This document shows, in pieces, positions 1 to 6,112 of a stretch of 22,462 nucleotides of DNA (positions within the stretch are counted from its first letter, which is position 1; the number at the start of each line of letters is the position of its first letter). The notes below the pieces were generated by a model. The model was given only the letters and a program-made list of their open reading frames with translations. It searched no databases and was not told the DNA's origin. Position numbers and translations under genes: made by a program. Origin of the DNA: CAYYYJ01 sp964476045 (GTDB taxonomy: Archaea > Aenigmatarchaeota > Aenigmatarchaeia > QMZP01 > JACQNV01). The stretch spans positions 1 through 22,462 of the forward strand of contig CAYYYJ010000018.1 in the NCBI GenBank assembly GCA_964476045.1, written 5' to 3'.

Positions 1-312
1 CTGTAAGACTTTATCTAATTTTTCCTGATCTAATTTATCGAGTTTTCGGACGAGCTTATCCAATAATTCTTCTGCATTCTCTTTTTGGATTAACTTTTCT
101 ATGTCGGTTTTGGTTTTAATGCAGGTTAGAATTACTGATGCAGATGCCCTGCTGTTATTGTATTTTCCTATCCCTCTAAGCTTCCATAAATCACTTTTAG
201 AAAATGGTATTTCTAGATCGACTGATTTGAATCCTTGCCTAAAAGAGTGATCCATTAGTTCAGATGAATCTCTTATCACCCCACCTACATCGAAAATAAA
301 GAGTTTGATCAT
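1..312 (-). CDS. HAD-superfamily hydrolase, partial (N-terminal 104 residues)
   Basis: Reading the minus strand from the ATG at 312 gives an open frame to the window edge; the C-terminal part lies outside. The N-terminus reads LFIFDVGGVIRDS, which fits HAD motif I: the nucleophilic Asp, and a DxGG variant in place of the usual second Asp, a variant I recall from many HAD phosphatases. The following helical cap-like region is rich in Lys, Glu and Leu. The start codon overlaps the stop of the upstream nucleotidyltransferase gene as ATGA (309-312), so translation is probably coupled and this is the third gene of the HEPN/NT operon. The substrate cannot be told; a small-molecule phosphatase is the default for the family. 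The superfamily call is fairly secure because of motif I, but motifs II-IV are not visible here. Confidence 0.75.
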   Translation of the reverse strand, partial: MIKLFIFDVGGVIRDSSELMDHSFRQGFKSVDLEIPFSKSDLWKLRGIGKYNNSRASASVILTCIKTKTDIEKLIQKENAEELLDKLVRKLDKLDQEKLDKVLQ

Positions 313-1151
313 AGAGTTTCCTTGATTTTATAATAAAATTTCCAGAAGTGATCTTTCGAGTTTGATTTTTTGACTTCTTCAATCTGTTTAAAGAGAATTG
401 GATCCAGAGTCTTTAAACTGCTTGCAAAGTCTGGTTTTGATGGCACAGTTAATTTATTTCTTGAGAACTTTAGGGATGCTTTTAATTCTAATATATCCAG
501 AAGCCTTTTCTTCGCTGCTTTGAAGTCCTTTTCCTGTTCTATGAAAGAGGCTTCTTCCCTGATTTTTTTATTCAGTGCTGAAACTATCTCATCAGACGGA
601 ACTATAGGAAGGTCTTGTTTGAAATAGCTGAATAGGAAATCCTTGTCTACTAATACCATACCGTTGATAAGGGCTGCTTGCAACCGTAATTCACCTAGCG
701 AAAAGAGCTTTCTGAAGCTGTCTGGTGTAAGGTTAAATACATCAAAACCTCCTATTTCTATAGTCTCGTTCGATATTACCAGCACATCAACATCATTAAA
801 TTTCTCTGTATCAAGGGAGGAGCCATAAACTATTATCGAGATTATGTTAGGGTCTTTTCTTGAAAGCCCCAAAAGCTTATCCAGATGCGTTTTAAGATAG
901 GTTTTTGAGTAAAGGTTGCTGGAATCATAAAACAATCTTAGTTTTCTTGCAGGGTCGAAATCGAAACTAAATCTATATCGCTTGCCTTTTCCATAAGCTT
1001 CTGAGACAAGAAAATTCTGGTTTTCTATCGAACCTACTCGCTGGCTGACTGTAATATATTTGAGGCCAGAGAATTGGGCTATTTCTTTTGCTGAAAGGAA
1101 TTTGTAAGCCCTTGAGCAAACGTTCAGGATTCTCTCATCTGTTTTTTTCAT
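309..1151 (-). CDS. Nucleotidyltransferase-domain protein with N-terminal winged helix (MNT-like)
   Basis: A 280-residue protein. Residues 1-62 look like a winged helix-turn-helix (FLSAKEIAQFSGLKYITVSQ followed by a basic wing). Residues about 103-127 carry a nucleotidyltransferase core: IVYGSS at 108-112 and D120-V-D122, the GS...DxD signature that binds metal and nucleotide. The C-terminal 80 residues are helical and charged. I chose the ATG at 1151, not the in-frame start at 1217, because AAGGAG lies 6 nt upstream and because the longer form would overlap the HEPN gene by 83 nt rather than 17. In the known HepT/MntA systems the MNT protein is an antitoxin that modifies the HEPN RNase with AMP. 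Here the extra winged helix suggests it may also bind the operon promoter. It could instead be a stand-alone nucleotidyltransferase of unknown substrate. Confidence 0.75.
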   Translation of the reverse strand: MKKTDERILNVCSRAYKFLSAKEIAQFSGLKYITVSQRVGSIENQNFLVSEAYGKGKRYRFSFDFDPARKLRLFYDSSNLYSKTYLKTHLDKLLGLSRKDPNIISIIVYGSSLDTEKFNDVDVLVISNETIEIGGFDVFNLTPDSFRKLFSLGELRLQAALINGMVLVDKDFLFSYFKQDLPIVPSDEIVSALNKKIREEASFIEQEKDFKAAKKRLLDILELKASLKFSRNKLTVPSKPDFASSLKTLDPILFKQIEEVKKSNSKDHFWKFYYKIKETL

Positions 1152-1542
1152 ATTTCTCCTTGTATTTAGTGAATTCTGAAAATATCTGGAAAACAGAGTT
1201 GAGAATATCTTCGACATCCTTTTTATTTATTTCGATTTCCTCTATACCAGAAGAAGAGAAAAACCCGTATTTCGCAAGGTTTCTGAATTTCCACTTATCT
1301 TGGAGAATTTTCCCATAGTCCTGTGAGAATATTCCAAGTTTATGCATTTCAGAAAGAGTGTTAAGGACTTTGCCTTTATCAGTGGAGAAATAGCTTCTTT
1401 CCAGATAAAGGTAGAGATTGGCTATATTGCCTGCTATATCATAAGCAATGTCTATTGCTGCCCTATAATCCAACTTTTTATGGTATTCTCCGCACCTGTT
1501 TATTTGACTTTCTATGAATTCCCAGATCTTTTGTTTTTCCAT
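1135..1542 (-). CDS. HEPN-domain protein, putative RNase toxin or nucleotide-binding partner
   Basis: A 135-residue, largely helical protein and first gene of the operon. HEPN proteins are four-helix bundles, and the toxin type carries R-x4-6-H. Here the corresponding segment reads FRNLAKYG, with Arg87 and Tyr92, so the spacing is kept but Tyr replaces His, as I recall for UPF0332-type HEPN proteins (R...ADYG). The order HEPN then nucleotidyltransferase, with a 17-nt overlap, matches HEPN/MNT modules. A TATA-like CTTTATATAT lies about 25 nt upstream of the ATG, so the transcript is probably leaderless. Without the His, RNase activity is uncertain; the protein may act as a substrate-binding partner of the nucleotidyltransferase. 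The family call rests on helical pattern, the Arg/Tyr motif and context. Confidence 0.65.
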   Translation of the reverse strand: MEKQKIWEFIESQINRCGEYHKKLDYRAAIDIAYDIAGNIANLYLYLERSYFSTDKGKVLNTLSEMHKLGIFSQDYGKILQDKWKFRNLAKYGFFSSSGIEEIEINKKDVEDILNSVFQIFSEFTKYKEKYEKNR

Positions 1543-1561
1543 GTATTATATATGTTTTTTC

Positions 1562-1580
1562 CATATATAAAGTTTACTTT
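1562..1580 (-). promoter_or_regulatory. TATA/BRE promoter of the HEPN-NT-HAD operon
   Basis: On the minus strand the sequence reads AAGTAAACTTTATATATGG, an A-rich BRE-like element followed by a TATA box centred about 25 nt before the ATG at 1542. This spacing puts the transcription start at or next to the start codon. The rest of the gap to 1761 shows no gene I can support. Confidence 0.6.
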
Positions 1581-1761
1581 TTGCATACTTAGATTGTTTG
1601 ATATAACAATGTTATTTACTGCATAATGTAATATATATCTATTAAGCCTGTCAGGGAAATATTGGCGAGGTTTAGCTGTTTATGTTTTGACGGAAAAATG
1701 GAAGATTGATGATAAAGAAATGTTTCTCATACCGCTTTGGTTATTTTTGTTGATGGGTTTC

Positions 1762-2259
1762 TCATAATCCTTTTACTTCACAAAACTTCCTGAAAACTTC
1801 CAGGAAAGCAGGCGTGAATTTTCTCGTGTAAAGGCGGATTTCTCTTTTTATTTTTCCTGGCTTTACGAACTCGACTTTTTCTATTTCTCTTTCATCAGGT
1901 TTGAATGGTCCATCATGATTGCAGGTGAATATTGTAACAAGCTGATTATGCTCTGGATGTTTGCTTGTCACTTTACCTATTTCCTCTAAATCTGCAGTTA
2001 TGCCAATCTCTTCCTGAAGCTCCCTTTTAGCAGCATCCAAATAATTCTCCCCGGAATCCACATGTCCTCCTGCTGCAGAACTCCAATATCCCTTCATCGT
2101 ATCCATATTTTGGCTTCTTTTTTGTAAAAGCATTTGCCCATTAGAATTAAGAACCACAACTTGAATGGTCCTGTGCAGGAAGTTTTTAGAATGAGATTCT
2201 TCTCGCGTAGCTTTTCCGATGATGTTATCGTTTTCGTCAACTATATCAAACTCTTCCAT
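1762..2259 (-). CDS. Nudix hydrolase (YfcD/IPP-isomerase-like) next to mvaD
   Basis: A 165-residue protein with a complete Nudix box at residues 65-87: G65, E71, R79-E80-L81, E83-E84, G86. The N-terminal FDIVDENDNIIG and the HR-T-x-VVV strand resemble YfcD-type Nudix proteins and type I isopentenyl-diphosphate isomerase. Type I isomerase needs a Cys just before the Nudix helix (NSVCGHP in E. coli); here the stretch is SSAAGGH, so that Cys is absent, while the hydrolytic Nudix box, degenerate in true isomerases, is intact. It begins 17 nt after mvaD and is probably co-transcribed, which points to a diphosphate substrate in or near isoprenoid metabolism, but that is inference. Automated annotation as idi is possible; I favour a pyrophosphohydrolase. 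Confidence 0.8.
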   Translation of the reverse strand: MEEFDIVDENDNIIGKATREESHSKNFLHRTIQVVVLNSNGQMLLQKRSQNMDTMKGYWSSAAGGHVDSGENYLDAAKRELQEEIGITADLEEIGKVTSKHPEHNQLVTIFTCNHDGPFKPDEREIEKVEFVKPGKIKREIRLYTRKFTPAFLEVFRKFCEVKGL

Positions 2260-2276
2260 AGAACAATTCTCACATA

Positions 2277-3266
2277 CTAGAATAAGTGTTTATCCAACAA
2301 TTTCGCCCCATCTCCTGGCTTGCAGATTATTGTTCTTTTTACTGCAGGGAGCTCCTGTAGCTTTTTGTTTATTTTTTCAGCGTCTTTTTCCAGACACATT
2401 ATTTTTACTTGGGGACCGCCATCTATTGTGAAATATGCTTGGATACCTTCTATTCGCATTCCTCTAACAGCGTGAATCACTTCAAGGGTTTCTGGAATCC
2501 AATAAATAATTGAAGGTGTAGTAGTCATCATCACTGCGTGCATTTTGAGGCAGCTTGATTCAGCTGTTTGGCCGAGTTTTTCAAAGTCCTTGTTCTTTAT
2601 TGCGGTTCTCATTATTTCCAAATCCTTTGTTGCCTCTGAAACCCAGGAAGAATAATACGGGCAGCTGGCAACCGATTGCGACATGCCAGCTCTGCTGTCT
2701 ACTGGTTTCTTTTTCTCGCTGAGGATTGTTGCAATCATCCTAAATTCAGGCCAATGGTTTTTGGGAGCTATTTGCTGCGCATAACTGTCTGTTCCGTCTG
2801 CTTTTTCGCCTCGGAGCCATTCAACAAAACCTTCTGAGATGCTTCTGCACGCAGAACCAGAACCTTGGCGGGTTAGAATTGTTAGGTCTTTTTCTGGAAA
2901 ATTTAAACCTGCCGCCTTTGTTGCAGCCAAAGTTATTGCAGCTAAACCGGAAGCTGAAGATGCTAGGCCTGCGGCGACTGGAAAATTTGTTTCAGAAACA
3001 ACTTTTGCTTTTTCATTTATTCCAGCTAAAGCCCTTATCTTGTCTAGATGTCCGAGAACATCTTTTTCATCCTTTCTTAATTCTTCGTCATTGATTACAA
3101 TAGTATCTTGTTTGTATTCTGGTGAAAATTCGACTGTAGTTACTGTAGATAGACCGTCGCATGTCATCGAGATGCTCCCATTCTGAGGCAGTATGAGTTT
3201 CGTGTCTCTTTTCCCCCAATACTTTACCAATGCTATATTAGCATTTGCTATTGCCGTAGCCTTCAT
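2277..3266 (-). CDS. mvaD: Diphosphomevalonate decarboxylase
   Basis: A 329-residue GHMP-superfamily enzyme that phosphorylates and decarboxylates mevalonate 5-diphosphate to isopentenyl diphosphate in the cytoplasm. Family motifs are all present: NANIALVKYWGKRD at 8-21, the glycine/serine-rich ATP loop AAGLASSASG at 98-107, GSGSACRS with Arg141, and IDGGP with the catalytic Asp282. These fit the classical decarboxylase rather than the phosphomevalonate decarboxylase or mevalonate 3-kinase variants known from other archaea, though sequence alone does not settle substrate choice. The downstream Nudix gene follows after 17 nt. hmgA lies 9 kb away on the other strand; mevalonate kinase and phosphomevalonate kinase are not in the window. 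The start at 3266 matches the usual family N-terminus. Confidence 0.93.
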   Translation of the reverse strand: MKATAIANANIALVKYWGKRDTKLILPQNGSISMTCDGLSTVTTVEFSPEYKQDTIVINDEELRKDEKDVLGHLDKIRALAGINEKAKVVSETNFPVAAGLASSASGLAAITLAATKAAGLNFPEKDLTILTRQGSGSACRSISEGFVEWLRGEKADGTDSYAQQIAPKNHWPEFRMIATILSEKKKPVDSRAGMSQSVASCPYYSSWVSEATKDLEIMRTAIKNKDFEKLGQTAESSCLKMHAVMMTTTPSIIYWIPETLEVIHAVRGMRIEGIQAYFTIDGGPQVKIMCLEKDAEKINKKLQELPAVKRTIICKPGDGAKLLDKHLF

Positions 3267-3298
3267 ATATGGAACCCCAATTAGGTCAATTTAGATGG

Positions 3299-3312
3299 TA
3301 GGTTTAAATCCT
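3299..3312. promoter_or_regulatory. Near-palindromic TATA element between mvaD and the 3332 gene
   Basis: The stretch GGTTTAAATCC has TTTAAA at its centre and reads almost the same on both strands. It is about 26 nt upstream of the ATG at 3332 (leaderless distance) and about 40 nt upstream of the mvaD ATG at 3266. One site could position TBP for either gene, so the two units may compete or be jointly controlled. Confidence 0.45.
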
Positions 3313-3331
3313 TTCTTAGCTTTATTTTTAT

Positions 3332-3637
3332 ATGTTTCCGCAGAGAGACTACAAAAAAAGGGAATTTTGCAATGATGTGAAATGTTTTGTTCAGATGGAG
3401 TTGAACAGGCATGAGGTTGGGTCAGAGAAATACGAAAGGGTACGAGCGGTCTGTTCGAGTGCGTGCCAGTTTACAGGGAAAGATTTTGAGGGCTGGCTGA
3501 GAAAGAATGGATTTGGCTTATTTAAAGATGGGAAAGCAGTAGATTTTGAGCAGATAAAAAATGCAGACTATTTGACGACGTGGAGACTCCACAAATGGAT
3601 GACAGAAAATAAATATGATTTGGCGAAGAAAGGATAA
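3332..3637 (+). CDS. Small four-cysteine protein, function unknown
   Basis: A 101-residue protein with paired cysteines: EFCNDVKC near residues 12-17 and VCSSAC near 40-45, a spacing that could bind zinc or an iron-sulfur cluster. The rest is charged and helical, including TGKDFEGWLRKNGF and TTWRLHKWM. I do not recognise the family with confidence. A TATA-like element lies about 26 nt before the ATG, consistent with a leaderless transcript. The aldolase gene starts 4 nt after its stop behind an AAAGGA sequence, so the two are probably one transcript; a shared metabolic or redox role is possible but unproven. Confidence 0.7.
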   Translation: MFPQRDYKKREFCNDVKCFVQMELNRHEVGSEKYERVRAVCSSACQFTGKDFEGWLRKNGFGLFKDGKAVDFEQIKNADYLTTWRLHKWMTENKYDLAKKG

Positions 3638-3641
3638 TATT

Positions 3642-4472
3642 ATGCCTTGGGGAAAAGAAAGCAGATTGAGAAGGATATTTCAGAAGGATGGGAAGACGCT
3701 CATGCTCGCAGCTGATCATGGATACTTCATGGGCCCTACTACAAAATTAGAGGATCCGAAAGCTACGCTGATGCCACTTCTTCCGCACGTGGATGTGCTG
3801 ATGACTACAAGAGGTGTACTAAGAAATTGTATAGATCCTAAATCAGATATTCCTGTTGTCTTGAGGGTTTCTGGTGGCCCGACAATGGCAAGGGAGCCGC
3901 GCGTTTTGGAGGACGAAAATCTCACAACATCAATAGAAGATGCGATAAGATTAAACGCGTGCGCAGTTGCTTTGCAGACTTTTTCAGGGACAGCATATGA
4001 ATCAAGGTGCATAAAAAATCTCTCAGATCTTGTGAACGAAGGAGAGAGGTACGGGATCCCTGTTCTCGGTGTTGTTGCTTTAGGGGACGAGTATACAAAC
4101 AGATCAGAGGATTCAAGATATCTGGCCATGGCTTGCCGAATACTCGCTGAGCATGGGGCTTCTTTTGTGAAGACGTATTATCCTACAAGTGGATTTGACA
4201 AGATGGTTGCTAGCTGCTATGTGCCTCTTGTTGTTGCTGGAGGGCCTCAGCCAAAAGACCCTAAAATAGATAAAGATCTCTTTACTTTTGAGCTTGCCCA
4301 CAAAGCAATGCAAGAAGGGGCAGCTGGACTAGATTTCGGAAGAAAGGTCTGGCAGTCTGACGCTCCTATCGCTGTTGCGCGTGCATTGTATGCTATAGTC
4401 CATGAGAAGCATACTGCAAAAGAGGCATACGAATTGTTTAGTCAGATCAAGAGCGGGCAGATGGATGTATAA
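3642..4472 (+). CDS. Class I aldolase, DhnA/LsrF type
   Basis: A 276-residue TIM-barrel aldolase of the DhnA family. Residues 24-33 (ADHGYFMGPT), MTTRGVLR at 54-61 and VKTYY at 176-180 match family motifs; Lys177 is the expected Schiff-base lysine. The sequence resembles bacterial LsrF strongly (TRGxLR, AGG, GRxxxQSD motifs), yet no other autoinducer-2 genes are present. In archaea this family includes fructose-bisphosphate aldolase and the ADH synthase for aromatic amino acids, so a glycolytic or gluconeogenic aldolase is a reasonable reading. I start at 3642, not at an upstream in-frame ATG at 3615, because AAAGGA lies just upstream and the longer form would overlap the previous gene. It follows the four-cysteine gene after 4 nt. 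Confidence 0.88.
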   Translation: MPWGKESRLRRIFQKDGKTLMLAADHGYFMGPTTKLEDPKATLMPLLPHVDVLMTTRGVLRNCIDPKSDIPVVLRVSGGPTMAREPRVLEDENLTTSIEDAIRLNACAVALQTFSGTAYESRCIKNLSDLVNEGERYGIPVLGVVALGDEYTNRSEDSRYLAMACRILAEHGASFVKTYYPTSGFDKMVASCYVPLVVAGGPQPKDPKIDKDLFTFELAHKAMQEGAAGLDFGRKVWQSDAPIAVARALYAIVHEKHTAKEAYELFSQIKSGQMDV

Positions 4473-4479
4473 AGCTTAT

Positions 4480-4510
4480 AAGTTATATTTAGGTATAATT
4501 AGTATTATAC
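4480..4510 (+). promoter_or_regulatory. VapBC-1 promoter and inverted-repeat operator
   Basis: A TATA-like AAGTTATATTTA (4480-4491) is centred about 27 nt before the ATG at 4514. It is followed by a perfect 7-bp inverted repeat, GTATAAT (4493-4499) and ATTATAC (4504-4510), with a 4-bp spacer, ending 3 nt before the start codon. The position over the expected transcription start suits autorepression by the AbrB-type antitoxin. The second VapBC promoter has the same TATA sequence and an analogous inverted repeat. Confidence 0.6.
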
Positions 4511-4513
4511 ATT

Positions 4514-4732
4514 ATGGAAGTTGAAGCTGTTGTTAAGAAGTGGGGGAATTCGCTAGGCGTTGTATTGCCTAAGGACCTTATAAACCAAGAACATATCGAG
4601 GAAAATGACAGGATTCTGGTGGATATAAGAAAAGAGGCGGATCTTAAAAAGATCTTTGGCACGCTAAAAACTAAAACAACCGGCAAGGAATTCAAGGAGT
4701 TTGTGAAAAAGGGTTGGGAAGATGGGAATTAG
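4514..4732 (+). CDS. vapB: AbrB/MazE-fold antitoxin (VapB-like)
   Basis: A 72-residue protein with an N-terminal swapped-hairpin AbrB/SpoVT domain: VEAVVKKWGNSLGVVLPKDL at residues 2-22, the typical KWGNS-x-GV-x-LPK pattern of DNA-binding antitoxins. The C-terminal part (residues 45-72) is charged and helical, as expected for the segment that wraps around the toxin. Its last 11 nt overlap the PIN gene. A TATA box and an inverted repeat lie directly upstream, which fits negative autoregulation by the VapBC complex. Function inferred from fold and partner. Confidence 0.88.
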   Translation: MEVEAVVKKWGNSLGVVLPKDLINQEHIEENDRILVDIRKEADLKKIFGTLKTKTTGKEFKEFVKKGWEDGN

Positions 4733-5096
4733 GACGTATTTTTTCGACACGTATGCATTTTTTGAGATTATAAAAGGGAATCCAAGATACACTGGTTTTC
4801 TAGAAGGCATTGGTGTAGTGACGACGAGGTTAAACCTTATGGAACTGTATTATGGGCTTTTATCCCGGCATGGGAAGGATGCTGCTGATTTTTATTACGA
4901 TAATCTTGTCCAGTATGCAATTAATCCGACAGACGAGATAATAAAAAAAGCTGCAGAATTCAGAGCAATTAATAAAGGCAAGAACTTATCTTATGTAGAC
5001 TGTATAGGGTATGTAATTTCTTTGGTTAAAAATATAAAATTTTTGACTGGAGATCCGGGATTCAAAAATTTAGCTAATGTGGAGTTTGTTGAGTAA
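4722..5096 (+). CDS. vapC: PIN-domain ribonuclease toxin (VapC-like)
   Basis: A 124-residue PIN domain. The acidic metal-binding residues are in place: Asp9 in FFDTYAF, Glu41 in LMELYYG, Asp93 in SYVDCIG and Asp111 in LTGDPGF. VapC toxins of this fold cut specific RNAs, often tRNA or the sarcin-ricin loop; the target here is unknown. Translation overlaps the antitoxin by 11 nt. The alcohol dehydrogenase starts two nucleotides after the stop codon, so toxin expression and dehydrogenase expression are probably linked on one transcript. Confidence 0.88.
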   Translation: MGIRTYFFDTYAFFEIIKGNPRYTGFLEGIGVVTTRLNLMELYYGLLSRHGKDAADFYYDNLVQYAINPTDEIIKKAAEFRAINKGKNLSYVDCIGYVISLVKNIKFLTGDPGFKNLANVEFVE

Positions 5097-5098
5097 TT

Positions 5099-6112
5099 AT
5101 GAAAGCTGTGTTTTCTAAAGAAAAAGGTAAAGTGGTTGTTGAAGAAATATCTGTACCAGAAATAAGAGATGGCGAACTTTTAGTCAAAATGATGGCTTGC
5201 GGGATATGCGGATCTGATGTTGAAAAGGTTTTTGGGGATTATGGGATGGGATCCAAAAGGATTGGCCATGAAATTTCTGGGGAAATTGCAAAATCTAAAA
5301 ATAAAGAATTCTCTGTTGGACAAAGGGTTTTTGTGAGACAACGGGTCCCATGTTATAAGTGTCATTATTGTGAACTGGGAGACCATACAGTCTGCGATCT
5401 TTTTCAGAAGACCAATGTCGAGCCTTGCGGGCTTGCGGAATACTTTGCTGTGTCAGAGACTCATGTAGCAAATGGCGGCGTTACGCTGATCCCAGAAAAT
5501 GTTTCGTTTGAAGAAGCTGCTGTAGCAGAGCCTTTATCTTGCTGTATTCGTGGCATAGAGAAGACTAATCTGCAAAAAGGGAATTCGGTTGTGATAATAG
5601 GTGCTGGTCCTGTTGGAATTATGAATGCACTAGTTTTGAAGAACAAGGGAATCGAAAAAATATTGCTAGTTGACATAAACGAACCTAGGCTGGAATTTGC
5701 TGGTAAATATGGGAGAACAATAAACTCGACTAAAGAGGATTTGGAAGACACTGTGAAAAAAGAGACTGGAATAGGGGCTGATCTTGTTGTAATAGCTGTC
5801 AGCAATATGAAAGTTTTTGACCAGGCTCTCAAAATTGTAAGAAAGGGTGGGAAGATCCTTCTGTTCGGAGTCCCTCCAAAGAATTCAGAGATACGTCTAG
5901 ACGCGAATTATCTTTTTTCTAATCAAATATCTATAATAACAAGCGTGTACTCTGTGAAAAAAGAAGTCGAGGCTGCGCTGAATCTGATATCCGCTGGTAA
6001 AGTGGATGTAAAGCAATTAATAACTCACAGATTCGCTATACAGGACAGCCAGAGAGCATTCGAACTGGCTCATAAAGCAGAGAACGCTATGAAGATTGTG
6101 ATAACTTCTTAA
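5099..6112 (+). CDS. Zinc-dependent medium-chain alcohol/polyol dehydrogenase
   Basis: A 337-residue MDR-family enzyme. Catalytic zinc ligands are Cys37 (GICGSD), His57-Glu58 (GHE) and Glu144 (AEP); the structural zinc site is Cys85, Cys88, Cys91 and Cys99. The Rossmann loop GAGPVG is at 168-173, and Asp192 at the end of the second strand predicts NAD rather than NADP. Closest in pattern to threonine 3-dehydrogenase and sorbitol dehydrogenase-type proteins; I cannot choose the substrate. It lies two nt behind the PIN toxin gene and so is probably read from the VapBC promoter. Its TAA stop shares the bases TTAA with the stop of the convergent PEP synthase-like gene. Confidence 0.9.
   Translation: MKAVFSKEKGKVVVEEISVPEIRDGELLVKMMACGICGSDVEKVFGDYGMGSKRIGHEISGEIAKSKNKEFSVGQRVFVRQRVPCYKCHYCELGDHTVCDLFQKTNVEPCGLAEYFAVSETHVANGGVTLIPENVSFEEAAVAEPLSCCIRGIEKTNLQKGNSVVIIGAGPVGIMNALVLKNKGIEKILLVDINEPRLEFAGKYGRTINSTKEDLEDTVKKETGIGADLVVIAVSNMKVFDQALKIVRKGGKILLFGVPPKNSEIRLDANYLFSNQISIITSVYSVKKEVEAALNLISAGKVDVKQLITHRFAIQDSQRAFELAHKAENAMKIVITS

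Noticed and set aside
1543..1761. Possible small RNA or peptide gene in the 219-nt gap
   Set aside because: Apart from the HEPN promoter I see no stable hairpin, tRNA-like arm or coding frame; only frames of about 14 codons or fewer are present.
1762..2259. Annotation as type I isopentenyl-diphosphate isomerase (idi)
   Set aside because: The catalytic Cys of type I isomerase is missing and the Nudix box is of the hydrolytic type, so I call it only a Nudix hydrolase.
3615..3641. Upstream in-frame ATG for the aldolase
   Set aside because: It lies inside the previous gene; the ATG at 3642 has AAAGGA in front and matches the family N-terminus.
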